A stretch of 35,138 nucleotides of DNA from Serratia sp. Ag1 (GTDB lineage: Bacteria > Pseudomonadota > Gammaproteobacteria > Enterobacterales > Enterobacteriaceae). The stretch lies in the NCBI RefSeq assembly GCF_000743355.1, contig NZ_JQEI01000056.1:1-35138 (forward strand), written 5' to 3'. The first letter of the stretch is position 1, and every line of letters begins with the position of its first letter. Positions 21,412 through 32,427 of this stretch are shown here, one piece after another. Under the pieces are notes generated by a model, which was not told where the DNA came from, ran no database searches, and saw nothing but the letters and a program-made list of their open reading frames with translations. Both the position numbers and the translations under genes were made by a program.

Positions 21412-22190
21412 CAGTGAGCCTCCTCAGAGTGGCTGAGAAACGCGGTCAGCGGACTGGAGGCAACGGCAACCCGCTGGCGATGCCCTAATCCGGCGTGGCG
21501 TGCCAGCTCACCAGCCTCTAGCGCCAAGCGGAACGCCCGCGCCATTTGCACCGGATCCTGCGCTACCGCGATGGCAGTATTGACCAGCACCGCGTCAGCC
21601 CCTAATTCCATGGCCTCTAATGCATGGCTTGGGGCACCGATGCCCGCATCGACCACCACCGGTACCTTGGCTTGTTCGATGATGATTTCAAGGAAATCGC
21701 GGGTTAGCAGGCCACGGTTAGAACCAATCGGCGCACCGAGCGGCATCACTGCTGCACATCCGGCTTCTTCCAACCGTTTACATAACACCGGATCGGCACC
21801 GCAGTAAGGCAGCACAACGAAACCCTCTTTGACCAGAGTTTCTGCGGCTTTCAAGGTTTCGATCGGATCTGGCAGCAGGTATTTTACATCTGGGTGGATT
21901 TCCAGTTTTACCCAGTGAGTCCCGAGCGCTTCGCGTGCCAATCGGGCGGCAAACACCGCTTCGGCAGCGGTTTTGGCCCCGGAGGTATTTGGCAGCAGCT
22001 TCACACCCAATTGTTGCAGCGGTGCCAGAATGGCATCGTTACCGCCGCGCAGATCGACGCGTTTCATGGCCATGGTGACTAACTGAGAGCCGGATGCTTG
22101 CAAGGCCGCCAACATCAAGGCGGGTGTGGCAAACTTGCCGGTGCCGGTGAACAGGCGTGAAGTAAAAGTAGTATCGGCGATTTTTAGCAT
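21411..22190 (-). CDS. thiG: Thiazole synthase ThiG
   Basis: ThiG condenses deoxyxylulose 5-phosphate, dehydroglycine and ThiS-thiocarboxylate into the thiazole phosphate. The 259-residue TIM-barrel protein has the Schiff-base lysine at about 95 (VKLEIHPD), the [11 protein letters not shown] loop and the phosphate-binding [12 protein letters not shown] and [12 protein letters not shown] segments. The start at 22190 ([16 protein letters not shown]) matches family members. A longer frame from 22232 overlaps thiS without support. It begins 2 nt after the thiS stop codon, with a single base between them. Confidence 0.96.
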   Translation of the reverse strand: MLKIADTTFTSRLFTGTGKFATPALMLAALQASGSQLVTMAMKRVDLRGGNDAILAPLQQLGVKLLPNTSGAKTAAEAVFAARLAREALGTHWVKLEIHPDVKYLLPDPIETLKAAETLVKEGFVVLPYCGADPVLCKRLEEAGCAAVMPLGAPIGSNRGLLTRDFLEIIIEQAKVPVVVDAGIGAPSHALEAMELGADAVLVNTAIAVAQDPVQMARAFRLALEAGELARHAGLGHRQRVAVASSPLTAFLSHSEEAH

Positions 22191-22191
22191 A

Positions 22192-22392
22192 TCAACCCCC
22201 GGCAATCGCTTGAAAAAGCAGGATATCATCACCGTCCTGCACCTGGTGGGTTGCCCAGTCGGCGCGTGGAATGATGGTCTGGTTAATCGCCAGCGCTGTG
22301 CCTGGCTGGTGGCGCTTCAATTGTTCGAGCAGGGCGGTGACGCTTAAGGCTTGCGCTAACTCCAACGGCTGGTCATTCAACGTGATTTTCAT
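22192..22392 (-). CDS. thiS: Sulfur carrier protein ThiS
   Basis: ThiS is the ubiquitin-fold sulfur carrier. Its C-terminal glycine is adenylated by ThiF and converted to a thiocarboxylate that gives sulfur to ThiG. The 66-residue protein ends in the required Gly-Gly (FQAIAGG) and contains ALAINQ and [10 protein letters not shown]. The start at 22392 overlaps the thiF stop by 4 nt (ATGA). A longer reading from 22449 lies inside thiF and is rejected. Confidence 0.96.
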   Translation of the reverse strand: MKITLNDQPLELAQALSVTALLEQLKRHQPGTALAINQTIIPRADWATHQVQDGDDILLFQAIAGG

Positions 22393-23138
22393 GCGGCACC
22401 TCGGCAAATCGTGCAATTGCTGGCTTTGCTGAGTTGCAGGGTGCTCCAACTCTGCTGTTTGCCGTCGAACAAGCGCAGCTTTCCGCTGAGTGTTGAGTCC
22501 ATCCCCGCCAGCATCTTAATGGCTTCCAGCGCCTGAAGTGTGCCGATCACCCCTACCACCGGGCCAAGCACGCCAGCCGTGCGGCAGTTACGCTGGGGTT
22601 CGGCTTGTTCAGGGTAAAGGCAGGCGTAGCATCCTTGAGCGTATGGCGGTTCGATCACCAGCAGTTGACCGCTGAAACCGACCGCACTGCCGCTGATCAA
22701 GGGTTTACCTATAGCGATACAGGCGGCATTAACCGCGTGGCGGGTGGCCATATTGTCACTGCAATCCAGCACCAGGTCGGCGCGTGCTACGGCTTCGCTC
22801 AATATTGCTCCCTGTAAACGCTGTTCCAGCGCGACGCAGGCGATCAGCGGATTCAATGCCTGCAATTGGCGCAATGCCAGGCGTGCTTTTCCTTGAGGAA
22901 CTTCACTGCTGCGATAGAGGATCTGCCGCTGCAGGTTAGTCAGATGCAATTGGTCGTCATCGGCCAGCAGTAACATGCCGACGCCTGCGGCAGCCAAATA
23001 CAGTGCTGCCGGGGAGCCTAAACCCCCCAGGCCGACAATCAGAACCGTGGCTTTCTTCAGTTTTTCCTGGCCTGCCGGGCCGACATCCTCCAGCAGCAAC
23101 TGGCGGCTGTAACGCAAAAACTCCTGATCGTTGAGCAT
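22389..23138 (-). CDS. thiF: ThiS adenylyltransferase ThiF
   Basis: ThiF is an E1-like enzyme that adenylates the ThiS C-terminus and forms an acyl-disulfide with it. The 249-residue protein has the ATP loop GLGGLGS at 36-42, the DDDQLHLTNLQRQ segment and two zinc cysteine pairs (Cys170/173 and Cys242/245). The reactive cysteine is in RNCRTAGV, near residue 185. I chose the ATG at 23138 because AAGGAG lies 7 nt upstream and homology begins there (MLNDQEFLRYSRQ). An upstream start at 23159 would overlap thiE by 17 nt. Confidence 0.95.
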   Translation of the reverse strand: MLNDQEFLRYSRQLLLEDVGPAGQEKLKKATVLIVGLGGLGSPAALYLAAAGVGMLLLADDDQLHLTNLQRQILYRSSEVPQGKARLALRQLQALNPLIACVALEQRLQGAILSEAVARADLVLDCSDNMATRHAVNAACIAIGKPLISGSAVGFSGQLLVIEPPYAQGCYACLYPEQAEPQRNCRTAGVLGPVVGVIGTLQALEAIKMLAGMDSTLSGKLRLFDGKQQSWSTLQLSKASNCTICRGAA

Positions 23139-23142
23139 CGCA

Positions 23143-25726
<2,584 letters not shown>

Positions 25727-25841
25727 CTATCAGTGGGTGATGTTTGGAAAATTGCTTGTCTGGAGCTCGGAGGGAGTAATGATGCTGGCCAAGAAGGCAG
25801 CGAGATCCTGCTTAGGGAAGCTGTCTTTGGCGATAGATTAC

Positions 25842-25950
25842 TCTTGTTCCCTTCGCGGGTATTAACCCGATCAGGTTCCGCGGATCCCGAATTAACGGTC
25901 TCAGCCTGGCCAATTTGAACAATAAATCAGCGCTAGGCACTCCGACAAGA
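25842..25950 (-). promoter_or_regulatory. TPP riboswitch upstream of thiC
   Basis: Read on the - strand this is a thi-box RNA. The P1 arms TCTTGT and ACAAGA close the element. The conserved CTGAGA lies at 25904-25899, followed by CGGGATCC and CGGAACCTGATC, then TAATACCCGCGAAGGGAA. The last segments are nearly identical to the E. coli thiC riboswitch. The P3 side arm is extended by a 33-nt insert (25905-25937) that can fold into an imperfect hairpin. It should lower thiCEFSGH expression when thiamine diphosphate is plentiful. About 124 nt separate it from the thiC start. Confidence 0.95.
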
Positions 25951-25957
25951 AGCATCC

Positions 25958-25985
25958 AGTATAGAAGGGCGAATGAAAACTACAA
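25958..25985 (-). promoter_or_regulatory. Promoter of thiCEFSGH
   Basis: On the - strand, TTGTAG (25985-25980), a 16-nt spacer and TATACT (25963-25958) place the transcript start near 25951, right at the first paired base of the riboswitch. That geometry supports the assignment. Confidence 0.7.
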
Positions 25986-26031
25986 GCAGAGCTTGCACTT
26001 TAGGCAGCTCAAACTGTGGTGAAGGCATACA

Positions 26032-26049
26032 CGGCCCATCCGTGGGCCG
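26032..26049 (-). terminator. Possible 3' hairpin of rsd
   Basis: CGGCCCA/TGGGCCG (7 bp) with a 4-nt loop lies about 20 nt after the rsd stop on the - strand. No T-run follows, so termination is uncertain and some read-through into the thi leader is possible. Confidence 0.35.
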
Positions 26050-26069
26050 ATTCTGTGTATTGCGGGGTT

Positions 26070-26585
26070 TTAGGCGCGGTTTTCCAGCGTATCGGAATTG
26101 GAAGCCCCTGGCTGCGCTTGCTGCCAAGTTTCTGCTGCCAGTTGAATCAGGCGATCTTCTAGAGCAAAACGTGCTTCCAGCGCCTCGCCGATATCCGAGA
26201 GCGCATGATGGAATTCCAGACAGAGATCCTGATCGATATCCACTTCGGTATAGCGATCGTGGAACGCCATCATGGTTTCGGTATTGGCCTGTAACTTTGG
26301 ATAGAATTTGGTGGCGAGTGCCATTTTCGGGCTGGCTGAGCCTTCCACCTGCTTGATAATTTTGCCGTAGATGTGAAAATGCCCGTCGGAGAGATAATCC
26401 ACCAGATTCTGGCAAAAGTTCTCCAACGCTTTTTCGTTCAGCGGCGTATGCTTTTCTTTGTTCGGCTTGATGCCTACCAAGGTGTAATAGGTGACCAGTA
26501 ACTGCTTACGTGCCTGCAGCCATTGATCCACTAATTCGTTACTGCCACCAACGCGTTGAGTCAGGCTTTCCAACTGGTTGAGCAT
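26070..26585 (-). CDS. rsd: Anti-sigma-70 factor Rsd
   Basis: Rsd sequesters the housekeeping sigma factor RpoD in stationary phase and so favours alternative sigma factors. The 171-residue helical protein (E. coli 158) begins [23 protein letters not shown]. It keeps the [24 protein letters not shown] and [19 protein letters not shown] segments, while the C-terminal 20 residues are family-variable. The ATG at 26585 has CGGAG 6 nt upstream. A 50-residue upstream extension of the frame, reading to 26735 through nudC, is not supported. It is divergent from nudC and upstream of thiC. Confidence 0.93.
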   Translation of the reverse strand: MLNQLESLTQRVGGSNELVDQWLQARKQLLVTYYTLVGIKPNKEKHTPLNEKALENFCQNLVDYLSDGHFHIYGKIIKQVEGSASPKMALATKFYPKLQANTETMMAFHDRYTEVDIDQDLCLEFHHALSDIGEALEARFALEDRLIQLAAETWQQAQPGASNSDTLENRA

Positions 26586-26684
26586 GTTTGACTCCGTGAG
26601 TAAGAGAAAGAAACAGTAAGCTCTTAAAATGTAACAAAGAACAATTCCTAGATTGCCAGTGAAGCAGAGGTTGTGCAACAACAT

Positions 26685-27452
26685 ATGGAACTTGCATTGA
26701 CGGGTAACGAAAATGGCTGGTGGATCGTCAGCCATGAAAGCAAAATCTGGCTGCCAAACGGTGACTTGCCGTTCGGTTCCGCTGCGTCATTTTCGCTGTC
26801 GGGCCAGCAGGCTCGCCAGATTGGTGAATGGGAGGGGGTACCGGTCTGGTTGATATGCCACTCGATGCCAAGAGAGATGGGATCGGTGCGTCAACTGCTC
26901 GATCTCGATCGCGGCCTGTTCCAACTGGCCGGGCGTGGCGTGCAGCTTGCCGAGTTTTATCGGTCACACAAGTTTTGCGGTTATTGCGGCCATGAGATGG
27001 TGCTTAGCCGTACCGAAAGTGCCTGCCTGTGTAATCACTGCCGTGAACGTTATTACCCGCAAATTGCGCCCTGTGTGATTGTCGCTATCCGCCGTAACGA
27101 TGAGATCCTGCTGGCGCAGCATGTGCGCCACCGTGGCGGTATCCATACCGTGCTGGCCGGGTTTGTAGAGGTGGGCGAAACGCTGGAGCAGGCGGTGGCG
27201 CGTGAAGTGATGGAAGAGAGCAATATCACCATCACCAACCTGCGCTATGTGACATCTCAACCTTGGCCGTTTCCGCATTCGCTGATGGTGGCCTTTATGG
27301 CCGATTATCAGGGCGGCGAATTGCGCCATGATCCGAAAGAGTTACTCAATGCTGGCTGGTATCGCCACGATCGATTGCCTTTGCTGCCACCACCGGGCAC
27401 CGTGGCGCGCCGTCTGATCGAGGATACCGTGGCGTTGTGTCGGGCAGAATAG
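26685..27452 (+). CDS. nudC: NAD-capped RNA hydrolase / NADH pyrophosphatase NudC
   Basis: NudC removes NAD caps from RNA 5' ends and cleaves NADH to NMNH and AMP. The 255-residue protein (E. coli 257) has a zinc-ribbon with Cys at about 98, 101, 116 and 119 (CGYC and CNHC). The Nudix box at about 159-181 is [20 protein letters not shown]. It also has the NudC-type motif [11 protein letters not shown], which separates it from other Nudix enzymes. Oddity: the consensus glycine near the end of the Nudix box is Asn180 here. The start is ambiguous: ATG at 26685 has AGAGG 14 nt upstream, and an in-frame GTG at 26673 sits only 2 nt from the same AGAGG. I prefer the ATG. Confidence 0.93.
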   Translation: MELALTGNENGWWIVSHESKIWLPNGDLPFGSAASFSLSGQQARQIGEWEGVPVWLICHSMPREMGSVRQLLDLDRGLFQLAGRGVQLAEFYRSHKFCGYCGHEMVLSRTESACLCNHCRERYYPQIAPCVIVAIRRNDEILLAQHVRHRGGIHTVLAGFVEVGETLEQAVAREVMEESNITITNLRYVTSQPWPFPHSLMVAFMADYQGGELRHDPKELLNAGWYRHDRLPLLPPPGTVARRLIEDTVALCRAE

Positions 27453-27465
27453 AATCATGTACAAT
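27435..27465 (+). promoter_or_regulatory. Candidate hemE promoter
   Basis: TTGTGT (27435-27440), a long 19-nt spacer and TACAAT (27460-27465) lie just before hemE. The -10 is good, but the spacing is poor, so this is tentative. Confidence 0.3.
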
Positions 27466-27494
27466 GGCGGCAGATGATGATGGGAGCCTGATAA

Positions 27495-28559
27495 ATGAAT
27501 GAGTTGAAGAACGATCGTTACCTGCGTGCCTTGTTGCGCCAGCCGGTGGATGTGACTCCAGTGTGGATGATGCGCCAGGCCGGTCGTTATTTGCCTGAAT
27601 ACAAGGCCACCCGTGCTCAGGCCGGTGACTTTATGTCGCTGTGCAAAAATGCGGAGTTGGCTTGCGAAGTCACACTACAGCCGCTGCGCCGCTATGCGCT
27701 GGATGCCGCCATTCTGTTCTCCGACATTCTGACTATTCCCGATGCCATGGGCCTGGGGCTCTATTTTGAAGCCGGTGAAGGGCCGCGTTTTGCTGCCCCG
27801 ATTAGCTGCCGGGCCGACGTGGAAAAGCTGCCAGCGTTTGATCCAGAAGATGAACTGGGTTATGTCATGAATGCGGTACGCACCATTCGTCGTGAACTGA
27901 AAGACGCGGTGCCACTGATCGGTTTCTCCGGCAGCCCGTGGACGCTGGCGACCTATATGGTAGAAGGCGGCAGCAGCAAGGCGTTTACCAAACTGAAGAA
28001 GATGATGTACGCCGAGCCACAAACGCTGCATCTGTTGTTGGATAAGCTGGCGGACAGCGTCATTTTGTATCTCAATGCCCAAATCAAAGCCGGTGCGCAG
28101 TCGGTGATGGTGTTCGATACCTGGGGCGGAGTGCTGACTGGCCGCGATTACCGCGAGTTCTCGCTCAATTACATGCATAAAATCGTTGACGGCTTACTGC
28201 GTGAAAACGATGGCCGCCGGGTGCCGGTAACCTTGTTTACCAAAGGCGGCGGACAATGGTTGGAAGCGATGGTGGCGACCGGTTGTGATGCACTGGGTCT
28301 GGATTGGACCACCGATATTGCCGATGCGCGCCGCCGTGTGGGTAACCAGGTGGCTTTGCAGGGCAATATGGACCCTTCCATGTTGTATGCCGCACCGGAA
28401 CGCATCGCGCAAGAGGTGGAAACCATTCTGGCGGGCTTTGGCCACGGCGAAGGGCACGTTTTCAACCTGGGGCACGGTATCCATCAGGATGTACCACCAG
28501 AGCATGCCGGGGCCTTTGTCGACGCTGTGCATACGCTTTCGGCAAAATACCATCGCTGA
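27495..28559 (+). CDS. hemE: Uroporphyrinogen decarboxylase HemE
   Basis: HemE removes four carboxyl groups from uroporphyrinogen III to give coproporphyrinogen III in heme synthesis. The 354-residue length equals E. coli. The substrate-cleft signature [10 protein letters not shown] is at 27-36, and FSDIL with the catalytic Asp is near 75-79. Also present are [17 protein letters not shown] and the C-terminal [15 protein letters not shown]. It starts 42 nt after nudC with GGGAG upstream, and nfi and yjaG follow closely. Confidence 0.97.
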   Translation: MNELKNDRYLRALLRQPVDVTPVWMMRQAGRYLPEYKATRAQAGDFMSLCKNAELACEVTLQPLRRYALDAAILFSDILTIPDAMGLGLYFEAGEGPRFAAPISCRADVEKLPAFDPEDELGYVMNAVRTIRRELKDAVPLIGFSGSPWTLATYMVEGGSSKAFTKLKKMMYAEPQTLHLLLDKLADSVILYLNAQIKAGAQSVMVFDTWGGVLTGRDYREFSLNYMHKIVDGLLRENDGRRVPVTLFTKGGGQWLEAMVATGCDALGLDWTTDIADARRRVGNQVALQGNMDPSMLYAAPERIAQEVETILAGFGHGEGHVFNLGHGIHQDVPPEHAGAFVDAVHTLSAKYHR

Positions 28560-28576
28560 ACCTGTCTGGAGACGCT

Positions 28577-29299
28577 GTGATTGATACCCAAGCTTGGCGA
28601 ATAGAACAGTTACAGCGTGCAGACGAGGTCATCCGGCACGATGATTTGCTGCAAAACCCACTGGCTTTTATTGCCGGGGCTGATGTCGGTTTTGAGCAGC
28701 AAGGCGCGGTGACGCGCGCCGCCATTGCAATCTTGCGCTATCCTTCTTTGGAACTGGTGGAGTATCAGGTTGCGCGCATCGCGACCAGCGTGCCTTATAT
28801 CCCCGGTTTTCTATCGTTCCGTGAGTGCCCGGCGCTGCTTACTGCGTGGGAGCAACTGCAACAGAAACCTGATCTGATCTTCGTGGATGGGCATGGTATT
28901 TCGCACCCACGGCGTTTGGGTGTGGCCAGCCACTTTGGCTTGCTGGTTAATGTGCCGACGATCGGCGTGGCCAAGCAGCGCTTGTGTGGTACTTTTGCTC
29001 CGCTTGATCTGGCCGTTGGGGCAGTGGCACCGTTGGAAGATAAGGGCGAGCAGCTTGGCTGGGTGTGGCGCAGTAAGGCGCGCTGTAATCCGTTGTTTAT
29101 TGCCACCGGCCATCGCGTGAGCACGGCTAGTGCATTAGCCTGGGTACAACGCTGCATGGCCGGGTACCGTTTACCCGAACCGACGCGCTGGGCCGATGCC
29201 ATTGCATCGCGCCGTCCGGCCTTTCTGCGCTGGTTACAGCAGCATCCAGAGATGTCGGCCCGTGCGATTTCGGGTACACTGCGCGCAGATAACGAGTAA
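28577..29299 (+). CDS. nfi: Endonuclease V (deoxyinosine 3'-endonuclease)
   Basis: Nfi nicks DNA one nucleotide 3' of deoxyinosine, which arises from adenine deamination, to start alternative excision repair. The 240-residue protein has the metal-binding residues in GADVGFE (Asp36) and FVDGHG (Asp104), the lesion-wedge segment [11 protein letters not shown], and [16 protein letters not shown]. The start is GTG at 28577 with CTGGAGA upstream. It is 17 residues longer than E. coli Nfi (223 aa), and the C-terminus ([16 protein letters not shown]) carries the extra part. Confidence 0.95.
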   Translation: MIDTQAWRIEQLQRADEVIRHDDLLQNPLAFIAGADVGFEQQGAVTRAAIAILRYPSLELVEYQVARIATSVPYIPGFLSFRECPALLTAWEQLQQKPDLIFVDGHGISHPRRLGVASHFGLLVNVPTIGVAKQRLCGTFAPLDLAVGAVAPLEDKGEQLGWVWRSKARCNPLFIATGHRVSTASALAWVQRCMAGYRLPEPTRWADAIASRRPAFLRWLQQHPEMSARAISGTLRADNE

Positions 29300-29310
29300 G
29301 AGAGTAGACA

Positions 29311-29901
29311 ATGCTACGCAACCCCATTCATTTACGCTTGGAAAAGCTTGAGAGCTGGCAACATTTGACCTTTATGGCAAGTTTGTGCGAGCGTATGTAC
29401 CCGAATTATCAGATGTTCTGCCTGCAAACCGAGTTTGGCGATCCGGCGATTTACCGCCGCATTCTGGATCTGGTGTGGGAGACGCTGGTGGTGAAAGACG
29501 CCAAGGTCAATTTTGACAGCCAACTGGAAAAGCTGGAAGAGGCGATCCCATCGGCAGAAGATTACGATCTTTACGGTGTTTACCCGGCGATCGACGCCTG
29601 TATCGCGTTAGGGGAACTGATCCATTCGCGCCTCAGCGGAGAGACGCTTGAGCACGCTATCGCCATCAGCGAAACCTCAATTCGCACCGTGGCGATGCTG
29701 GAAATGACCCAGGCGGGTAAAGAAATGACCGACGATGAGCTGAAAGTATTGCCGGCCGTCGAAGAGGAATGGGACATTCAATGGGAGATTTTCCGCCTGT
29801 TGGCTGCCAGTGAAGAGCGCGATTTAGATCTGATCAAAGGGTTACGATCTGACCTGCGTGAGGCGGCGGTAAGTAACATCGGGATAAATTTAACGCAATA
29901 A
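29311..29901 (+). CDS. yjaG: YjaG family protein (DUF416), function unknown
   Basis: This 196-residue, mostly helical, acidic cytoplasmic protein equals E. coli YjaG in length. It starts MLRNPIHLRLEKLESWQHLTFMASLCERMYPNY and contains YDLYGVYPAIDACIALGELIH. No catalytic motif or signal peptide is visible, and the family has no established biochemical role. It starts 11 nt after nfi and lies upstream of hupA, the usual enterobacterial order. Confidence 0.9.
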   Translation: MLRNPIHLRLEKLESWQHLTFMASLCERMYPNYQMFCLQTEFGDPAIYRRILDLVWETLVVKDAKVNFDSQLEKLEEAIPSAEDYDLYGVYPAIDACIALGELIHSRLSGETLEHAIAISETSIRTVAMLEMTQAGKEMTDDELKVLPAVEEEWDIQWEIFRLLAASEERDLDLIKGLRSDLREAAVSNIGINLTQ

Positions 29902-30089
29902 GGCAAGAAAACGTGATTTAACGCCTGATTTGTCATGTCTTAAGGCTTCACATCCGCACCCTGTCTGGTCTACATTTGGGGGGCGAAAAAAAGTGGCTAT
30001 CGGTGCGTGTATGCAGGAGAGTGCTGTCAATCGGCATATCCGTCGCACTCGATGCTTTGCAAACGATAAACACACTGTAAGGATAACTT

Positions 30090-30362
30090 ATGAACAAGAC
30101 TCAACTGATTGATGTAATTGCGGACAAGGCTGACCTTTCCAAAGCACAAGCTAAACTGGCTCTGGAGTCTACCCTGGCTGCTATTACTGAGTCTCTGAAA
30201 GAAGGTGATGCAGTACAATTGGTTGGTTTCGGTACTTTCAAAGTAAACCATCGCAACGAGCGCACTGGCCGTAATCCACAGACTGGTAAAGAAATCAAAA
30301 TCGCAGCTGCAAATGTGCCTGCGTTCGTTTCTGGCAAAGCACTGAAAGACGCAGTCAAATAA
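30090..30362 (+). CDS. hupA: DNA-binding protein HU-alpha
   Basis: HU is a small nucleoid protein that binds and bends DNA without strong sequence preference. The 90-residue protein begins [22 protein letters not shown]. The DNA-gripping arm region is [21 protein letters not shown], and the C-terminus ends [10 protein letters not shown]. The sequence and the neighbours yjaG and yjaH identify the alpha subunit, not HupB. AAGGA lies about 8 nt before the ATG. The 188-nt gap upstream must hold its promoter, but I could not pick one confidently. Confidence 0.97.
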   Translation: MNKTQLIDVIADKADLSKAQAKLALESTLAAITESLKEGDAVQLVGFGTFKVNHRNERTGRNPQTGKEIKIAAANVPAFVSGKALKDAVK

Positions 30363-30373
30363 GACGCGTATTG

Positions 30374-31069
30374 GTGAAAAGATTAAACAGAGGGGCGATG
30401 GCGCCCCTTTTGTTTGCCTGCCGGGTATTCACAGTGGTTGCCATGATTGGCAGTTTGAGCGCCTGTGGCTTGCATTCTGCGCCTCCTACTTTTACTGCCA
30501 GCGGCTTTGTTGCCGATCAGGGAGTCATACGTCTGTGGCGTAAAGACGATGGGCAGCAGCGCCCGCTGGTATTGATGAGTGTCTACAGCCCCTATCGTGG
30601 GCCGGGCACCATAACCACCCTTTATGAATACCAGAATGGGGTGTTACATCAGATCAGACGTACCGATGCTGATGGCGATCGTGACTCGATTCAATTGCGT
30701 TTTACCCGTGAAGGTACGGTCAGCTTTATGCAGCGACAACTGGCGACGCGGCGTGAAAAGATTTCCAGTGATGATATCGCGCTCTACAAATACCAGGCTC
30801 GCCGTATCCTGGAGGTTAGCAATGCACTCAATGCTGGTCAGATCAGGTTGTTGCAAGGGCATTGGTTGCAAGGAGAGGTACGATCATGCCGTGGCGAAGT
30901 GTTGAAGCCAAACTTTGGCGAGCAGGCAGAGGCTTGGATCGCGCAACGAGCGGCGAACAGTAGCCAACCGGTAAGTGTCGCCTGGTTGGATGGGCCCGGG
31001 GGGCGCGAATTGCTGCTGGTAGCTAACGACGATTTCTGCCGTTGGGAACCCACAGAAGCGTCGCTCTAG
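30374..31069 (+). CDS. yjaH: YjaH-like predicted lipoprotein (DUF1481)
   Basis: This protein of about 231 residues has a basic n-region (KRLNR), a hydrophobic stretch and a lipobox LSAC. Cleavage before that cysteine should leave a lipid-anchored envelope protein. The mature part contains TASGFVADQGVIRLWRKDD and FTREGTVSFMQRQLATRREKIS. The position after hupA and this segment fit YjaH, whose function is unknown. The start is uncertain: TTG at 30371, GTG at 30374 and ATG at 30398 are all in frame. I prefer the GTG because it supplies positive charges to the signal peptide. The hupA terminator lies within the first codons. Confidence 0.75.
   Translation: MKRLNRGAMAPLLFACRVFTVVAMIGSLSACGLHSAPPTFTASGFVADQGVIRLWRKDDGQQRPLVLMSVYSPYRGPGTITTLYEYQNGVLHQIRRTDADGDRDSIQLRFTREGTVSFMQRQLATRREKISSDDIALYKYQARRILEVSNALNAGQIRLLQGHWLQGEVRSCRGEVLKPNFGEQAEAWIAQRAANSSQPVSVAWLDGPGGRELLLVANDDFCRWEPTEASL
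30391..30414 (+). terminator. hupA terminator within the yjaH start region
   Basis: AGGGGCG/CGCCCCT (30391-30397 with 30402-30408) closes an ATGG loop and is followed by TTTGTTT, 28 nt after the hupA stop. The loop contains the in-frame ATG at 30398. Confidence 0.75.
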
Positions 31070-31081
31070 AAAGACCAATAA

Positions 31082-31112
31082 AAAAGGCTCTGCGTACAGA
31101 GCCCCTCGTTTT
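31082..31112. terminator. Bidirectional terminator between yjaH and purD
   Basis: GGCTCTG/CAGAGCC (31086-31092 with 31097-31103) has a 4-nt loop. On the - strand it is followed by a T-run (AAAAA at 31081-31085 on +). On the + strand a short TTTT follows at 31109. It serves purHD best and yjaH possibly. Confidence 0.82.
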
Positions 31113-31126
31113 AGCCTTGGCTGAGT

Positions 31127-32410
31127 TTACTTGCCGCGTGCAATGGCGCGGTAGCCAATATCCTTACGGCAGAAACTGCCTTGCCACTGAATATTTTCCG
31201 CCAATTGATAAGCGCGTTGCTGTGCTTCAGCTACCGTCGTACCTAAAGCGGTGACGCACAGTACACGGCCACCGCTGGTGACCACATCATTTCCTTGCAG
31301 ACGTGTACCGGCATGGAACACTTTCCCATCGGCAATTTCCTGATGTGGCAAACCATGGATAACATCGCCACTACGGTAATCGCCAGGGTAGCCGCCAGCC
31401 GCCAGTACAACGCCCAAGGAAGGCCGCTCGTCCCACTCGGAGGTTTTCTCACTCAACCGGCCCTCGGCACCAGCCAGGCACAGTTCAACCAGATCGGAAC
31501 GCAGGCGTAACATGATGGGTTGAGTTTCCGGATCGCCAAAGCGACAGTTGAATTCAATCACTTTAGGTTGGCCGTCGGCAGCAATCATCAGGCCAGCATA
31601 CAGGAAACCCACATAGGTGTTGCCTTCTGCCGCCATGCCGCGCACGGTTGGCCAGATCACCTGATCCATCACGCGCTGGTGGATTTCATCGGTGACTACC
31701 GGGGCCGGAGAGTAAGCCCCCATACCGCCGGTATTCGGGCCGGTATCGCCGTCTCCCACACGTTTGTGATCCTGACTGGTTGCCATTGGCACCACGTTTT
31801 CGCCGTCCACCATCACGATAAAGCTGGCTTCTTCACCTTCAAGGAACTCCTCGATCACGATGCGGTGCCCAGCATCGCCAAAGGCATTGCCCGCCAGCAT
31901 ATCCTGAATGGCGTCTTCTGCTTCTTTCAGCGTCATGGCGACGATCACACCTTTACCGGCAGCCAGACCGTCAGCTTTGATCACGATCGGTGCGCCTTTA
32001 CTGCGCACATACGCCAGCGCAGGCTCAACCTCGGTGAAGTTCTGGTATTCCGCGCTGGGGATCGCATGGCGTGCCAGGAAATCTTTGGTGAAGGCTTTGG
32101 AACCTTCCAACTGAGCAGCCGCTTGCGATGGGCCAAAAATTTTCAACCCGGCAGCTTGGAAAGCATCAACCACGCCAATCACCAGCGGAGCTTCTGGGCC
32201 GACAATGGTGAGATCGATGGCATGACTTTTGGCAAACGCCAGCAGGGCCGGGATATCGGTGGGGGTGATATCCACATTGGTCAGGTTGGCTTCCAGCGCG
32301 GTGCCTGCGTTACCCGGAGCCACGTAAACCTTATCCGCCAGTGGTGATTGGGCCGCTTTCCAGGCCAACGCATGCTCGCGCCCGCCGTTACCGATAATCA
32401 GAATATTCAT
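31127..32410 (-). CDS. purD: Phosphoribosylamine-glycine ligase PurD
   Basis: PurD joins glycine to phosphoribosylamine with ATP, the second step of purine synthesis. The 427-residue ATP-grasp protein (E. coli 429) begins MNILIIGNGGREHALAWK. It contains KADGLAAGKGVIVA, the metal-site region GDPETQPIMLRL and the conserved GFLYAGLMI. The start at 32410 matches the family N-terminus. The four residues added by reading from 32422 are not conserved. It lies 17 nt after purH and forms the purHD operon with it. Confidence 0.96.
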   Translation of the reverse strand: MNILIIGNGGREHALAWKAAQSPLADKVYVAPGNAGTALEANLTNVDITPTDIPALLAFAKSHAIDLTIVGPEAPLVIGVVDAFQAAGLKIFGPSQAAAQLEGSKAFTKDFLARHAIPSAEYQNFTEVEPALAYVRSKGAPIVIKADGLAAGKGVIVAMTLKEAEDAIQDMLAGNAFGDAGHRIVIEEFLEGEEASFIVMVDGENVVPMATSQDHKRVGDGDTGPNTGGMGAYSPAPVVTDEIHQRVMDQVIWPTVRGMAAEGNTYVGFLYAGLMIAADGQPKVIEFNCRFGDPETQPIMLRLRSDLVELCLAGAEGRLSEKTSEWDERPSLGVVLAAGGYPGDYRSGDVIHGLPHQEIADGKVFHAGTRLQGNDVVTSGGRVLCVTALGTTVAEAQQRAYQLAENIQWQGSFCRKDIGYRAIARGK

Positions 32411-32427
32411 CAGGTGCTCCATAGGGA

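Noticed and set aside
31520..32347. A 275-codon + strand frame opposite purD
   Set aside because: It is fully antisense to purD with shadow-like composition.
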